The position numbers and the translations under genes were made by a program. DNA of 64,000 nt from Cohnella fermenti. GTDB lineage: Bacteria > Bacillota > Bacilli > Paenibacillales > Paenibacillaceae. The notes beneath the pieces are model-generated. The model searched no databases, had not been told where the DNA came from, and saw only the letters and a program-made list of their open reading frames with translations. Below are positions 18,858-28,187 of the stretch, piece after piece (the stretch's first letter is position 1; each line of letters starts with the position of its first letter). Where the stretch lies: NCBI RefSeq assembly GCF_004801405.1, contig NZ_SSOB01000008.1, positions 62,001 through 126,000 of the forward strand. The letters run 5' to 3'.

Positions 18858-19160
18858 GACAACATGGACAGTTGCCACCCCCTGCAATGAAAATATCGCG
18901 TATAAGTTCCGCTTGCCATCCCGCCCGACATCTCTTCCCCCTCCCCATGCACCTATTCCCTCAGGCGGCATTAGGTCTCTTCTCCCTTTCGTTCAGGATA
19001 AGGAGCTGCAAGGTGAACAAGCTGACCCAAGAGCAAAGGGTATGTTCGTCAAGCGGAGGTTCCTGATCCAAGGGGAGAAGAAGCATAAGGGGTTAGCAGG
19101 GGGATCGCGCCCTTGCCCGACCCATAATATGGAAGTTGCCTCGTCGACATGCCGACCTAG
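18841..19160. repeat. Dispersed intergenic element, copy A
   Basis: Shares three blocks, in the same order and orientation, with 62833-63410: ACCTCTATGnCAACA followed by CCCTGCAATGAAAAT; a block with CGTTCAGGATA; and a block with GGAGGTTCCTGA and GGGGAGAAG. The blocks are closer together here than in copy B. Short open stretches exist on both strands, but none looks like a gene. Confidence 0.65.
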
Positions 19161-19432
19161 CGGGGCGGGTGCTAGACGGTAGCGGGACTTTTTTGTCTAA
19201 ATCCGGTACAAACTGCCATTAGCGAGACTTTATTTTCGTATTAAATCGTATAAAAAGCTGCGATTCATACGGAATCCAGGCCGACGAATGTGAAAATTGC
19301 ATAAAATCGCGTCAATCGTCGGATCGAGGGACGGGAGGAGCGGATGGAGGGGCGCGCCGACCATGTCGACCATTGCCTAACGCCGTGCCCCGCCCGCTCC
19401 TTTGCCCGCCGCCCTTCTTGTAGAACTCTCCT

Positions 19433-20308
19433 TCAAGAGCTGTAGTATCTCGTCTCGGTGTAGACGGCCCGGCCGTCCGCGTCCAGCCATTCGATCGTAT
19501 ACTCGCGGCCGCCGGACGGCAGGAGCGCGAACCAGTACGTCTCTCCGTCCGCCTCCATAAGCTGCACGGGGATGGACGGCCGCTCGGCCGCCGAGACGAT
19601 CTTCACCTCGCGGATTCGGGGGTCGATGACGATTCCGAGGCTGTACGGGTACATCTTGCCGTTCTCGCCGCCGAAGGCGTTGTTGTCGACGATCATGTAA
19701 TCCTCCCGGGCCGCGTACTTGTTGGATGCCACGGTGTAATAGACCCCATTCTGCTTCATGAGGCTGGTGGATCCGGCCTGCTTGGTGCTCCACCGCAACT
19801 TCGCTGTGCTCCAATCCGGATCATCCCACTTCCACAGGTTGACCCCGAGCGAGATGGATTCGTTGCCTGCGGATTCATGGGAGACCTTCCATACGACGAA
19901 CGCCGTTCCTTCCTCGTCCGACTGCGTGCCGATCCATTGCTTGCCGCCGACAAGCGTCGTATCCGCCGCGGTGAGCCTGCGCCACTCTTCGTCGGTCGGC
20001 TCCGGCTTCGCGGCGATCGCATCGACCTCTTCGGCCGCATCGGCCCCGGCGGCAGCGGAAGCGATGGGAGAAGCTCCGGCAGGGGACGGAGAAGCCGCTT
20101 CCTTGCTCAAGAAGGAGAACAGCACGATGACCGCCGCTCCGACGATCGCCGCAGAATAGGATAGGGTTTTCCCCCAGGCTATTCTCCCCTTACGGTTGCC
20201 CGCTTGGGCTTCCTCTCGAATGGCCCAGGCCAGCCGTTCGGTGAATCCCGCGGTCCGGACGGGCTCCTCTCGCAGCTCCTCGTACCACTCCGGATTAGAT
20301 GGGCTCAT
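19433..20308 (-). CDS. Membrane-anchored anti-sigma-like partner
   Basis: 291 residues. A cytoplasmic N-terminal segment (about 1-46), one membrane helix (about 48-68) and an extracytoplasmic Ala/Pro/Ser-rich linker followed by a beta-rich domain. Gene order (directly after an ECF sigma gene with a 14-bp overlap) and topology are those of an anti-sigma factor, but I see no ZAS zinc motif (HxxxCxxC), so the binding region is of another type. It probably holds the sigma factor at the membrane until an envelope signal arrives. Confidence 0.65.
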   Translation of the reverse strand: MSPSNPEWYEELREEPVRTAGFTERLAWAIREEAQAGNRKGRIAWGKTLSYSAAIVGAAVIVLFSFLSKEAASPSPAGASPIASAAAGADAAEEVDAIAAKPEPTDEEWRRLTAADTTLVGGKQWIGTQSDEEGTAFVVWKVSHESAGNESISLGVNLWKWDDPDWSTAKLRWSTKQAGSTSLMKQNGVYYTVASNKYAAREDYMIVDNNAFGGENGKMYPYSLGIVIDPRIREVKIVSAAERPSIPVQLMEADGETYWFALLPSGGREYTIEWLDADGRAVYTETRYYSS

Positions 20309-20840
20309 ACGACCATTCCTCCTTCAACAGGGTAGACATTCGCTTGCGCGCGCCGAACAGCCTCGACTTCACGGTTCCTTCCGGAACGTCGAGAATCCTT
20401 GCGATCTCTTGCAGGGAGAGCTGGTACTTCGCATGGAGCACGAGCGCTTCCCTCATCTTGACCGGCAAGGAGAATACATGCCTCCACACATCGCTTGCCG
20501 CTTCGCGCTCGAAGTAGGCCTCCTCGGCGGAACGGTCCTGGCGGGAGGGGGCGAGCTTGCCCGGAAGAAGCACCCGGCGGAAGAACGCCGAGTTCCGGTA
20601 ATTGAGGCTGATGTTGCGCGCGATTCGCAGCAGCCACGTTCGCACGGAGGACTCGCCGCGGAAGCTGACGAGGTGGCGGTAGGCCTGCAGGAACACGTCC
20701 TGGGCGATATCGTCGGCCGTGGCGCGATTCTTCGTGATGGAATAGGCGAAGCTCCAGACGTCTTGTCCGTACTCCTTCATCAATTCCTCCAGCGTCATCG
20801 GGTCCATGGCCGTCATGTGCTTCAGAGAATCGGGGCTCAA
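20295..20840 (-). CDS. ECF RNA polymerase sigma factor
   Basis: 181 residues from the TTG at 20840, chosen because GAGGTG stands 6 nt before it; longer in-frame starts lack a site. Region 2: FAYSITKNRATADDIAQDVF and YRHLVSFRGESSVRTWLLRIARNI. Region 4: MREALVLHAKYQLSLQEIARILDVPEGTVKSRLFGARKRM, a typical ECF helix-turn-helix. The following anti-sigma-like gene overlaps it by 14 bp. A possible autoregulated promoter lies just upstream. Confidence 0.92.
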   Translation of the reverse strand: MSPDSLKHMTAMDPMTLEELMKEYGQDVWSFAYSITKNRATADDIAQDVFLQAYRHLVSFRGESSVRTWLLRIARNISLNYRNSAFFRRVLLPGKLAPSRQDRSAEEAYFEREAASDVWRHVFSLPVKMREALVLHAKYQLSLQEIARILDVPEGTVKSRLFGARKRMSTLLKEEWSYEPI

Positions 20841-20859
20841 TGGGATCACCTCAACCATA

Positions 20860-20887
20860 TAGACAAGGGATGGCCTGCCGAGGTTCA
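20860..20887 (-). promoter_or_regulatory. Candidate ECF-type (autoregulated) promoter
   Basis: On the minus strand TGAACC (20887-20882), 16 bp, TGTCTA (20865-20860). It resembles the TGAAAC-N16-CGTC pattern of ECF promoters and sits 20 bp before the sigma gene start. The leader would be only about 13 nt but still holds the ribosome site. Confidence 0.5.
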
Positions 20888-20954
20888 TAATTATTATGGG
20901 GAATTTGGGCGATTGCCCGGCGAAGGGTCTCCGTTATTGTTGCAGATTGGCGGG

Positions 20955-20989
20955 CAAAAGAAAATCGGGAGCCCGTCAGGCTCCCGATT
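20955..20989 (-). terminator. Rho-independent terminator of the SLH protein gene
   Basis: AATCGGGAGCC (20963-20973) pairs with GGCTCCCGATT (20979-20989), an 11-bp perfect stem with a 5-nt loop; on the minus strand a TTTTCTTTT tract follows. It lies 23 bp after the stop codon at 21012. Confidence 0.9.
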
Positions 20990-21011
20990 GCGGCTGTTGC
21001 GCGTATAAGGT

Positions 21012-24000
21012 TCAGTCGAGGAAAGAAGCGACGATCTTGGCGATCTCCGCACGGGTGATCGTCAGCTTCGGATTCAGCTTGCCATCCGTTCCGCCTTGCA
21101 GGACGCCTGCCTGAACGAGCGCAGACACGGCTTCGCGGGCCCAGGAGGAGACGTTCGCGTTATCCTTGAAGGAATCCAGGCTGCTGCCCCCGGAAGCGGA
21201 ACCGAGCTTGTCCTTCATCGCGCGGTACAGCAGGACGAACGCTTCTTCGCGGGTGAGGTCCTGATCCGGGTGGAAGGTGCCGTCCGCGAAGCCGCCGGCA
21301 ATTCCTTGCTCGGCCAGAACGTTGATGTAGGAAGAGTACCACTTGCCGCTCGGAACATCCTTGAATACGTTAGCGGAAGCGCTGCTTGTGTCCAAGCCCA
21401 GCAGTCGGGCGAGAACGGCCATGTATTCGGCGCGAGTCATCCGCTTGTTCGGCTGGAAGCTGCCGTCCGGCATTCCTTGCATAATGCCCTTGGATGCCAG
21501 CTTGGCGATCACTTCGCTTGCCCAGTGTCCGGTGCTTACGTCGACGAAGCTGGGGGCATTCGTTCCAGGGTTCGTCGGATTGGTTGGACTCGTCGGGCTG
21601 GTCGGATTCGTCGTCGATCCGTCCGTCTCTTCGCCGGATTCGTCATCCGGTTCCGTGGTTGTCGGATTCGTAGGCGTAGAAGGCGTGACAACCGGTGCGG
21701 CGGCTACCGTCACAACGGCTTCGGCGCTTCCGTAGCCGTCGGCGCTGACCGCGCGAATGACGGCCGTTCCTGCGCTGAGCGGGCTAACGACGCCGTTCTC
21801 CGTTATCGTTGCAACCGCCGTGTTGGAGCTGCTCCACGTGACCGACGCTTCGCTGCCGCCCACTGGAGTGACAGCAGCGGTCAATGTCGCGCCGGAACCG
21901 GATGCGGTAAGCGAGAGCGTCTTCCGGCTCAGCTCGACCTTCGTCGTCTCCAGCTCGTAGACGCCGACCTTGCCGCCGACTTCGAAGGCGACGAGCAGCA
22001 GGGCTCTGCCGGTCGGGCTCTCTTCCGCCGGGATGAACTCGAGGCCTTCCGGACCGGTGAAGGTGTCCAGGTTGACCTTGTTCTGTTCGTCCGCGAAGAC
22101 GCGGCTGTTCGTGTAGTTCACGAACGTCGGAGCGGTCGGATTCGTGATGTCGTAGGTCATAATGCCGCCCACGCGCTCCAGGCCGACGAACGCGAAGATA
22201 TGGTTGCCGACGACGCCCGTCTTGATGTCTTCCGGTTCAGGGCCCTTCTTCGTGCTGCGGTCGTCCATCTTGATCTTGCTGTTGCTGGCGTTGAAGTATT
22301 CGGGAAGCCGCTGCGACGTGATCACTTCGAAGTCGCTGCCGCTGTCGTACACTTGCTCCAACGTATCGGCGTTCCAGATCGAGAAGGAACGGCCGCCGAG
22401 CATGTAGATGCTGTCATTGCCGCGGTCGGTAAGAACTTCCACGCCGTCGTACTTCGTCGTTCCGTTCACGAAGGCGTACGCTTCGGAATCCGGGTCGAGA
22501 GACGCCTTGATGTCCCCGAGCTTGGCGATATTCGCGCGGATCGGATCTTCCTCCGGCCATTCGGTGGCGTCGCCTTCGTTGGCCGTCAGCAGGTACGTGA
22601 CGCCGTTCACGCTGTAGGAAGCGATGCCGTCCGGCATGTAGGTGCCCTTGAACGGAACGTTCTCCAGCAGGATCGAGGAATCGCTCTGCACATCAAGCGC
22701 GTTGGCCGCTTCGCTGAAGTCCTTGTAGCCCAGGCTCTTCACGCTGACAACCTGCTTCGCCCCGATGTCGATCGTTGCGATGGCATTGTTCTCCTGCAGG
22801 GAGACGTAGGCCGTCCCGTTGTCGGAGGACAGCGTGATATATTCCGGCTCGAAGTCGAGGTAGGCATCGGCCTTGGAGCCCTTGCTGCGAATGATGCCGT
22901 CCTCGTCGACGCTGCCGCGGATATGCACGTCGTCCGCGATCGCCTCTTCGTCATCGAAGTACACTTGAACGGACGTTCCCGTCGTCGTGTCGACGATCGT
23001 GACGCTTCCCGCCGGATCGTTGATTCCGTCGCGAGGCTCCCCTTCGTCCGCGGACAGCACATAGCGGCCGTCCTTCGTGGACTTGACCATGTCCGGCTGC
23101 ACGCCCGCCTGGAAGGAGCGGAGCAGGTTGCCGTCGTAATCGAGCTCAAGAATCAGGCCTTGCTTAAGCGAATCTTCTTCTTGAACGGCGGCGTAAATCC
23201 GCTTGGTCGTCGTATTGACATCGACGCTCGTCAGATCGCCGAACGCGAAGCCTTCCGTCTGCTCGGCGAGCTCGGCTACCAGAACGCTCTTCTCCTTGTC
23301 GAGCGTGCCGTCCGCTTGTCCCAGGCTGACGATGTCCAGGCTCGGCGGGGTTGCGGAGCCGTTCACCAGATAGAACTTGCCGTTGTCCTTGTTGAACTTG
23401 ACGATCTCGGCAACTCCGCCGTCCGCGCTCGTGGCGCCGACGGAATAATCCGCAATCTTGTTGATTGAGAGGGTGTCGGTTACCGTTGGGCGGTAGGTGT
23501 CTACGTTCAACGAGAGCGTAACCGACTTGACGTTCGCCGTCGGAGTCGCGCTGTCCGTAACCGTGAAGGTGATCGGCAATCCGAGTGCCACAGCGGTCGG
23601 GGTGCCGTAGACGGCTCCCTCTGTCGACAGGCTCAAGCCTTCCGGCAGTCCCGTGGCGGAGAATGTGTAAGGAGCTACCCCTCCGGCTGCGCCGATCGAG
23701 GCCGTATAAGGCTGATTCGCATAAGCCGCAGGAAGGGAAGTCGTCTCGAAGTTCAGCGGGTCGGGCAGGTCCGCCCAGGCACCTTCCTCGCTGTCGTGCG
23801 GACGGTTCGCCTCGTATGCGGAATCCGTGATCGAGCTGTAATCGACTTGCCTGAAGTCATTCTTGTTGTTGTCCGTGTCTTGGAAGTCGATGCGGCGCAA
23901 CGACTTCTTCTTCGAGGTGCCTGCCGAGTCGCCCGTGGGATAGTCGGTCTCGTAGCCGTCGATGTCGCTCCCGCTGTCGTTGCTGCCCGTTCCGAGCATG

Positions 24001-24560
24001 TCCACGTATCCTTCGGGAAGCGGGTCGGCGGCGAAGGGATTCTTCAGGTCGTTCGACAGTCCGTCGTCATTGCTCATCAACACGACCTTCAGGCCCTTGT
24101 TGTTGATATAGCGATCCCAATCCAGGTCGCCTTTGTCGGACAGATCGACCTTCGCTCCCGTCGTTCCGGTCGCCTTGGCGCGGACCAGGTAAGAGGACTT
24201 GGCCTTGATCGTGCCGGACAGGTTCAATTGCTCCCAATTGCCCGTCGGGCCTGTCTTGCCGCTGCGATCCGCATATTGCAGCGACCAGCCGTCCAGGCTG
24301 ACGTCGCTGTCCGTCGGATTGAACAGCTCAATGAATCCGTGCGAGGCGTAGGCATCGGTAGCGGAGGACAGCCCCGCGCCGTACACCTGCTGGATCACGA
24401 TGTGAGGAACGGTAACATCGTAGGTGCCGCTCGAGATGTAGGGCGTGCCCGGAACGACCGCAGGGGCCGCATTCGCCGCCGGGACTGCTGCGAGCAACGC
24501 GCCGATCGACAGTTGCGCTGCCAGCGTTGCGGAGATGATTTTGCTAAGAGAACGGTTCAA
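21012..24560 (-). CDS. SLH-anchored choice-of-anchor-I surface protein
   Basis: About 1182 residues. The TTG at 24560 is preferred (GGGAGTGAT upstream); ATG at 24581 lacks a site. Order: signal peptide to about 32; lamin-tail-like domain about 40-180 (FIELFNPTDSDVSLDGWSLQY); a putative-Ig (He_PIG) repeat about 270-360; a large choice-of-anchor-I beta-propeller-like domain about 365-875, a class often annotated as alkaline-phosphatase-like; a Big_2 Ig domain about 880-965; a Pro/Thr linker; and three SLH repeats about 1005-1182 that bind cell-wall pyruvylated polymer. PhoP-like boxes upstream fit a role in phosphate scavenging. Confidence 0.88.
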   Translation of the reverse strand: MNRSLSKIISATLAAQLSIGALLAAVPAANAAPAVVPGTPYISSGTYDVTVPHIVIQQVYGAGLSSATDAYASHGFIELFNPTDSDVSLDGWSLQYADRSGKTGPTGNWEQLNLSGTIKAKSSYLVRAKATGTTGAKVDLSDKGDLDWDRYINNKGLKVVLMSNDDGLSNDLKNPFAADPLPEGYVDMLGTGSNDSGSDIDGYETDYPTGDSAGTSKKKSLRRIDFQDTDNNKNDFRQVDYSSITDSAYEANRPHDSEEGAWADLPDPLNFETTSLPAAYANQPYTASIGAAGGVAPYTFSATGLPEGLSLSTEGAVYGTPTAVALGLPITFTVTDSATPTANVKSVTLSLNVDTYRPTVTDTLSINKIADYSVGATSADGGVAEIVKFNKDNGKFYLVNGSATPPSLDIVSLGQADGTLDKEKSVLVAELAEQTEGFAFGDLTSVDVNTTTKRIYAAVQEEDSLKQGLILELDYDGNLLRSFQAGVQPDMVKSTKDGRYVLSADEGEPRDGINDPAGSVTIVDTTTGTSVQVYFDDEEAIADDVHIRGSVDEDGIIRSKGSKADAYLDFEPEYITLSSDNGTAYVSLQENNAIATIDIGAKQVVSVKSLGYKDFSEAANALDVQSDSSILLENVPFKGTYMPDGIASYSVNGVTYLLTANEGDATEWPEEDPIRANIAKLGDIKASLDPDSEAYAFVNGTTKYDGVEVLTDRGNDSIYMLGGRSFSIWNADTLEQVYDSGSDFEVITSQRLPEYFNASNSKIKMDDRSTKKGPEPEDIKTGVVGNHIFAFVGLERVGGIMTYDITNPTAPTFVNYTNSRVFADEQNKVNLDTFTGPEGLEFIPAEESPTGRALLLVAFEVGGKVGVYELETTKVELSRKTLSLTASGSGATLTAAVTPVGGSEASVTWSSSNTAVATITENGVVSPLSAGTAVIRAVSADGYGSAEAVVTVAAAPVVTPSTPTNPTTTEPDDESGEETDGSTTNPTSPTSPTNPTNPGTNAPSFVDVSTGHWASEVIAKLASKGIMQGMPDGSFQPNKRMTRAEYMAVLARLLGLDTSSASANVFKDVPSGKWYSSYINVLAEQGIAGGFADGTFHPDQDLTREEAFVLLYRAMKDKLGSASGGSSLDSFKDNANVSSWAREAVSALVQAGVLQGGTDGKLNPKLTITRAEIAKIVASFLD

Positions 24561-24626
24561 AAGACAGATCACTCCCATCAATAGAGTTGGATTACCTCTA
24601 AGTCTAGGGGGTGAATGTTCGGCCGT

Positions 24627-24655
24627 CGTTAACGCGGCTGTTAAGACTGTGTTAA
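24627..24655 (-). promoter_or_regulatory. PhoP-box-like triple repeat
   Basis: Minus strand: TTAACA (24655-24650), 5 nt, TTAACA (24644-24639), 6 nt, TTAACG (24632-24627). Bacillus PhoP binds TT(A/C/T)ACA repeats spaced by about 5 nt. A possible -10, TAGACT, lies at 24607-24602. The site is about 70 bp before the surface-protein start. Confidence 0.65.
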
Positions 24656-24678
24656 ATTGCGGGCTTCGGAATATCCCG

Positions 24679-25299
24679 TCAGCCCTCGATGTCCCTCCGC
24701 GACAGAATCGCCAAGGACACTCGGTACGAGACGTACAGCAGGACCAGCCCGGCGAGCGGGAGCCCGATCAGCACCTGCAGCTTGGACGGCAGAGCGATCC
24801 GCGAGAGATCGATCGACTTGTTCAGGCTTGCGGCCAAGGCAGAGGACAGGAAAATCATGATCACGGAAATAATCGAGCTGTTGCGGGGCCCGAGCAGATA
24901 GTGCAACGGGTAATAGACGGACGAATACAGCAAGGCGACCGCCGTTCCGATTGCCAGGACAAATCCGTTCAGGGTGAAGACTTCATCCGGGAAGCTCCGG
25001 CTGATCAACTGCATCAGCAAGGCCATCGCGATTCCGATCGTCAGGTAGAGGAAGGTGGACGCGTACTTGGCTCGCACGATCTGGCTGCGCTTCACCGGCA
25101 GGCTCCCGATAAACAGCATGCTCTTGTTGCGCAGCTCGATGTTGGAGACGAAGATGGTGAGCATGATGGCCGGAAGCATGACGATAATGAGCGGCGAATG
25201 CGGGGAGCGGGCGATGAGGCCGAACACCGCTCCGTAGCCGAGGACGAACAGCCAATACCACTTGAGTGCGATGATGTCTTTGCGGATCAGGTTAACCAT
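24679..25299 (-). CDS. ABC-2 family transporter permease
   Basis: 206 residues with six predicted helices. The N terminus MVNLIRKDIIALKWYWLF and the segment SNIELRNKSMLFIGSLPVKRSQIVRAKY are typical of the ABC-2 permeases paired with YtrA-type regulators. Its start overlaps the ATPase gene end by 8 bp. Confidence 0.85.
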   Translation of the reverse strand: MVNLIRKDIIALKWYWLFVLGYGAVFGLIARSPHSPLIIVMLPAIMLTIFVSNIELRNKSMLFIGSLPVKRSQIVRAKYASTFLYLTIGIAMALLMQLISRSFPDEVFTLNGFVLAIGTAVALLYSSVYYPLHYLLGPRNSSIISVIMIFLSSALAASLNKSIDLSRIALPSKLQVLIGLPLAGLVLLYVSYRVSLAILSRRDIEG

Positions 25300-26188
25300 G
25301 GGCGGGCACCCCTTTGGCGGTAAGATACATGATGTCTTCCAACGAAGCGCGTTCGATCCGGGCGTATTCGGCCAGCAGCCGTTCGGCTTCCATCCGGTTG
25401 CTCGTCAGCGCCTCGAAGCCGACGGAGGACTCGCGAATGCCGACGAACAGGCGGCGCACGTCCGCATCGAGCAGCGACAGGTCCCCCCGCACGATCGCGT
25501 AACGATCGAAGACCTCCTCCTTCGACTCGTGGAACGCGAGCTTGCCTTGATGCAGGAATGCGATATAATCCGCGATGCGGTCCAGGTCCGTCGTGATGTG
25601 CGTCGAGAACAGAATCGTCTGGCGTTCGTCGAGCATCAGCTCCGCAAGAATATCGAGCAGCTCGCGGCGGAAGACCGGGTCCAGCCCGGCGGTCGGCTCG
25701 TCCATGATCAGCAGCTCCGCCTGATGGGACAGCGCGAAGGCGAGCGCCAGCTTCATCTTCATCCCCTTGGACAGGCTGCGGATCGTCGCCTTCGGGGAGA
25801 GCTCGAAGCGTTCCAGATAGCGGCGGAACAGCCGCTCATCCCACTTACGGTAGAAGGGAGCATAGACGCTCTTCATGGCGCCGATCGACAGATGCTCGTA
25901 GAAGTGGCTGTCGTCCGCGACATAGCCGATCCGCTCCTTCAGCGCGTCTTCCTTCCCGGCGAGCGGTTCTCCGAACAGCCGCACTTCCCCGGCAAGGGGA
26001 ACGCTCATTCCGAGCATGGCCTTGATCAGCGTGCTTTTGCCGGCGCCGTTGGCTCCGACGAGTCCGGTGATGTAGCCTTGCTTCACGTTAAGCGTAACAT
26101 CCTCAAGAGCGAATCGACTGAACCGCTTCGTCAGGCTGCGGATCTCGATCGCGAACTCGCCCCGTCGTCCGTCCACTCGTTCGTTCAT
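25292..26188 (-). CDS. ABC transporter ATP-binding protein
   Basis: 298 residues: Walker A GANGAGKST, signature SLSKGMKMKL (an LSKGM form common in this subclass), Walker B LLIMDEPTAGLD, H-loop FSTHITTDLDR. A C-terminal extension of about 80 residues follows. With the next gene it forms an ABC-2 exporter of the kind induced by cell-wall antibiotics in Bacillus (Ytr-like). The ATG overlaps the stop of the GntR gene (ATGA). Confidence 0.88.
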   Translation of the reverse strand: MNERVDGRRGEFAIEIRSLTKRFSRFALEDVTLNVKQGYITGLVGANGAGKSTLIKAMLGMSVPLAGEVRLFGEPLAGKEDALKERIGYVADDSHFYEHLSIGAMKSVYAPFYRKWDERLFRRYLERFELSPKATIRSLSKGMKMKLALAFALSHQAELLIMDEPTAGLDPVFRRELLDILAELMLDERQTILFSTHITTDLDRIADYIAFLHQGKLAFHESKEEVFDRYAIVRGDLSLLDADVRRLFVGIRESSVGFEALTSNRMEAERLLAEYARIERASLEDIMYLTAKGVPAHG

Positions 26189-26574
26189 TCGTCCGTCTCC
26201 TCCATTTCTTCCAGCGCGAATCGCATGTGCGCGACAAGCTCCTCGAACGTCATCTGCAGCGAACGGCTCTCCCGAAGCACATCGAGAATCTTGCCCTCAA
26301 GCAGCCGCAGCCTCTGCTCCTTCAGGAATTCGGGGCTTGCTCCCGAGACGAACGAGCCCTTGCCCATAACGGAGTCGATGAGGCCTTCCTTCTCCAGCTC
26401 CTCGTAGGCGCGCTTGGTTGTGATAACGCTGATCTGCAGGTCCTTCGCGAGCTGGCGGATGGACGGCAGCGCTTGCCCCGGCTTCAGCTCTCCGCCCAGA
26501 ATCAAATTCCTGATCTGATGTACGATCTGTCCGTAGATCGGCTCGATAGACGAGTTGGACAACATAATGTGCAT
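26185..26574 (-). CDS. GntR-family regulator, YtrA type
   Basis: About 129 residues from ATG 26574 (GGTGA lies 5 nt before it; a GTG at 26583 is the alternative). Winged helix about 10-75 (IYGQIVHQIRNLILGGELKPG and LAKDLQISVITTKRAYEELEKEG) with the short YtrA-class helical tail instead of a ligand domain. First gene of a three-gene repressor/ATPase/permease operon; the dyad at its promoter is the likely binding site. Confidence 0.9.
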   Translation of the reverse strand: MHIMLSNSSIEPIYGQIVHQIRNLILGGELKPGQALPSIRQLAKDLQISVITTKRAYEELEKEGLIDSVMGKGSFVSGASPEFLKEQRLRLLEGKILDVLRESRSLQMTFEELVAHMRFALEEMEETDE

Positions 26575-26601
26575 GGGATTCACCGCTTAAAGTGTAATTA
26601 G

Positions 26602-26641
26602 AGTATATATATAATATATACACTATAACCACTCAAGTCAA
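26602..26641 (-). promoter_or_regulatory. Promoter and dyad operator of the GntR operon
   Basis: Minus strand TTGACT (26641-26636), 17 bp, TATATT (26618-26613). A 23-bp near-palindrome at 26602-26624 with AGT/ACT ends and a TATATA core covers the -10, suited to autorepression. A TATAAT for the divergent selO lies at 26667-26672. Confidence 0.75.
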
Positions 26642-26705
26642 GCGAGCGAACGGCACGGGAAGAGGGTATAATGCAGGAATAGGCAGTCTAAGGAGGGAAA
26701 AACCG

Positions 26706-28187
26706 ATGAGCGAGGAAAAAACGGGTTTGGACGCGGCTGCAGGCTGGAACTTCGACAACAGCTATTCCCGGCTTCCCGAATCCTACTATAGCCGAATCGA
26801 ACCGACTCCCGTGCGATCGCCGCGTCTCCTCGTCCTGAACGAGCCGCTGGCCGAATCGCTTGGTCTGAACGCCGGGGCGCTCCGGCAAGAGGGGCAGACG
26901 GCGGCGCTCGCCGGCAATCGAATCCCCGAAGGGGCCGCTCCGCTTGCCCAGGCTTACGGGGGCCATCAGTTCGGCCACTTCAACCGGCTTGGGGACGGCC
27001 GGGCGATTCTGATGGGAGAGCAGCGAACTCCGTCCGGCGAGCGGTTCGATATTCAATGGAAGGGATCGGGGCCGACTCCGTATTCCCGCCGGGGGGACGG
27101 CCGGGCGGCGCTCGGGCCGATGCTGCGCGAATATATCGTCAGCGAGGCGATGCACGGGCTCGGCATCCCGACGACCCGCAGCCTGGCCGTCGTCGCCACG
27201 GGGGAGATCGTCCACCGCGAGACGGAGCTGCCCGGAGCGGTGCTGACCCGCGTGGCCTCGAGTCATCTGCGCGTCGGCACGTTCCAATACCTGATGGCCT
27301 GGGGGACGCCGGAAGACGTGCGCACCCTTGCCGATTACGCGATCCGGCGCCATTACCCGGACGCTGCGGACGAGGCCAATCCATATCTCGCCTTCCTGGA
27401 ACGGGTCGTCCGGAGCCAGGCGAGGCTGATCGCACAGTGGCAATTGGTCGGCTTTATTCACGGCGTCATGAACACCGACAACATGGCGATCGGCGGCGAG
27501 ACGATCGACTACGGCCCTTGCGCGTTCATGGACGCGTACGACCCGGCGACCGTGTTCAGCTCCATCGACGTCCAGGGCCGCTACGCCTACGGCAATCAGC
27601 CGCCGATCGGGGGCTGGAATCTCGCCCGCTTCGCCGAGACGCTTCTGCCGCTTCTCCATCCGGACATGGACCGGGCGGTCGCCCTCGCGGAGGAGACCTT
27701 GTCGGACTATCCGGAGCTGTACCTGCAGCGATACTTGGCCGGCATGAGAGCGAAGCTGGGGCTCTTCGGAGCCGAGGAGCGGGACGAATCGCTGATCAAG
27801 GACCTTCTCGATCTGATGCAGGAGCACGGCGCCGACTACACGAACACGTTCCGCTCCCTGACGCTGCATGGCACGGCGCAGGGGTCGCCGCTGGCCGAGA
27901 GCCCGGCGTTCGCGGACTGGCAGCGGCGCTGGGAGGAGAGGGGGGCGCTCGGCGCTCCCTCCCCGGAAGCCTCGCGCGAGCTCATGCGCGGCAGCAATCC
28001 GGCCGTCATCGCCCGCAATCACCGGGTCGAGGAAGCGCTCGAAGCCGCCGGCTGCGGCGATCTCGGCGTCATGGAGAGGCTGCTTGCGGCGCTGCAGGAC
28101 CCGTTCGCCTACTCCGCGAGCCAGGAGGAATACGCGGAGCTTCCGCCTGAGCCGGAGCTGCCCTATCAGACCTTCTGCGGAACCTAG
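26706..28187 (+). CDS. selO: SelO/YdiU pseudokinase-fold protein AMPylase
   Basis: 493 residues, full length for the family. Conserved blocks: [63 protein letters not shown] and [25 protein letters not shown] (catalytic and metal-binding region). SelO transfers AMP from ATP to Ser/Thr/Tyr of target proteins, in bacteria linked to redox homeostasis. ATG behind AAGGAGG. The last codons and the terminator after it are duplicated 26 kb downstream. Confidence 0.95.
   Translation: MSEEKTGLDAAAGWNFDNSYSRLPESYYSRIEPTPVRSPRLLVLNEPLAESLGLNAGALRQEGQTAALAGNRIPEGAAPLAQAYGGHQFGHFNRLGDGRAILMGEQRTPSGERFDIQWKGSGPTPYSRRGDGRAALGPMLREYIVSEAMHGLGIPTTRSLAVVATGEIVHRETELPGAVLTRVASSHLRVGTFQYLMAWGTPEDVRTLADYAIRRHYPDAADEANPYLAFLERVVRSQARLIAQWQLVGFIHGVMNTDNMAIGGETIDYGPCAFMDAYDPATVFSSIDVQGRYAYGNQPPIGGWNLARFAETLLPLLHPDMDRAVALAEETLSDYPELYLQRYLAGMRAKLGLFGAEERDESLIKDLLDLMQEHGADYTNTFRSLTLHGTAQGSPLAESPAFADWQRRWEERGALGAPSPEASRELMRGSNPAVIARNHRVEEALEAAGCGDLGVMERLLAALQDPFAYSASQEEYAELPPEPELPYQTFCGT

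Noticed and set aside
27056-28150. Second long frame within selO
   Set aside because: Arg/Gly/Ala-rich shadow of the real gene in another frame, as are similar frames over the permeases, chemoreceptor and arabinofuranosidase.
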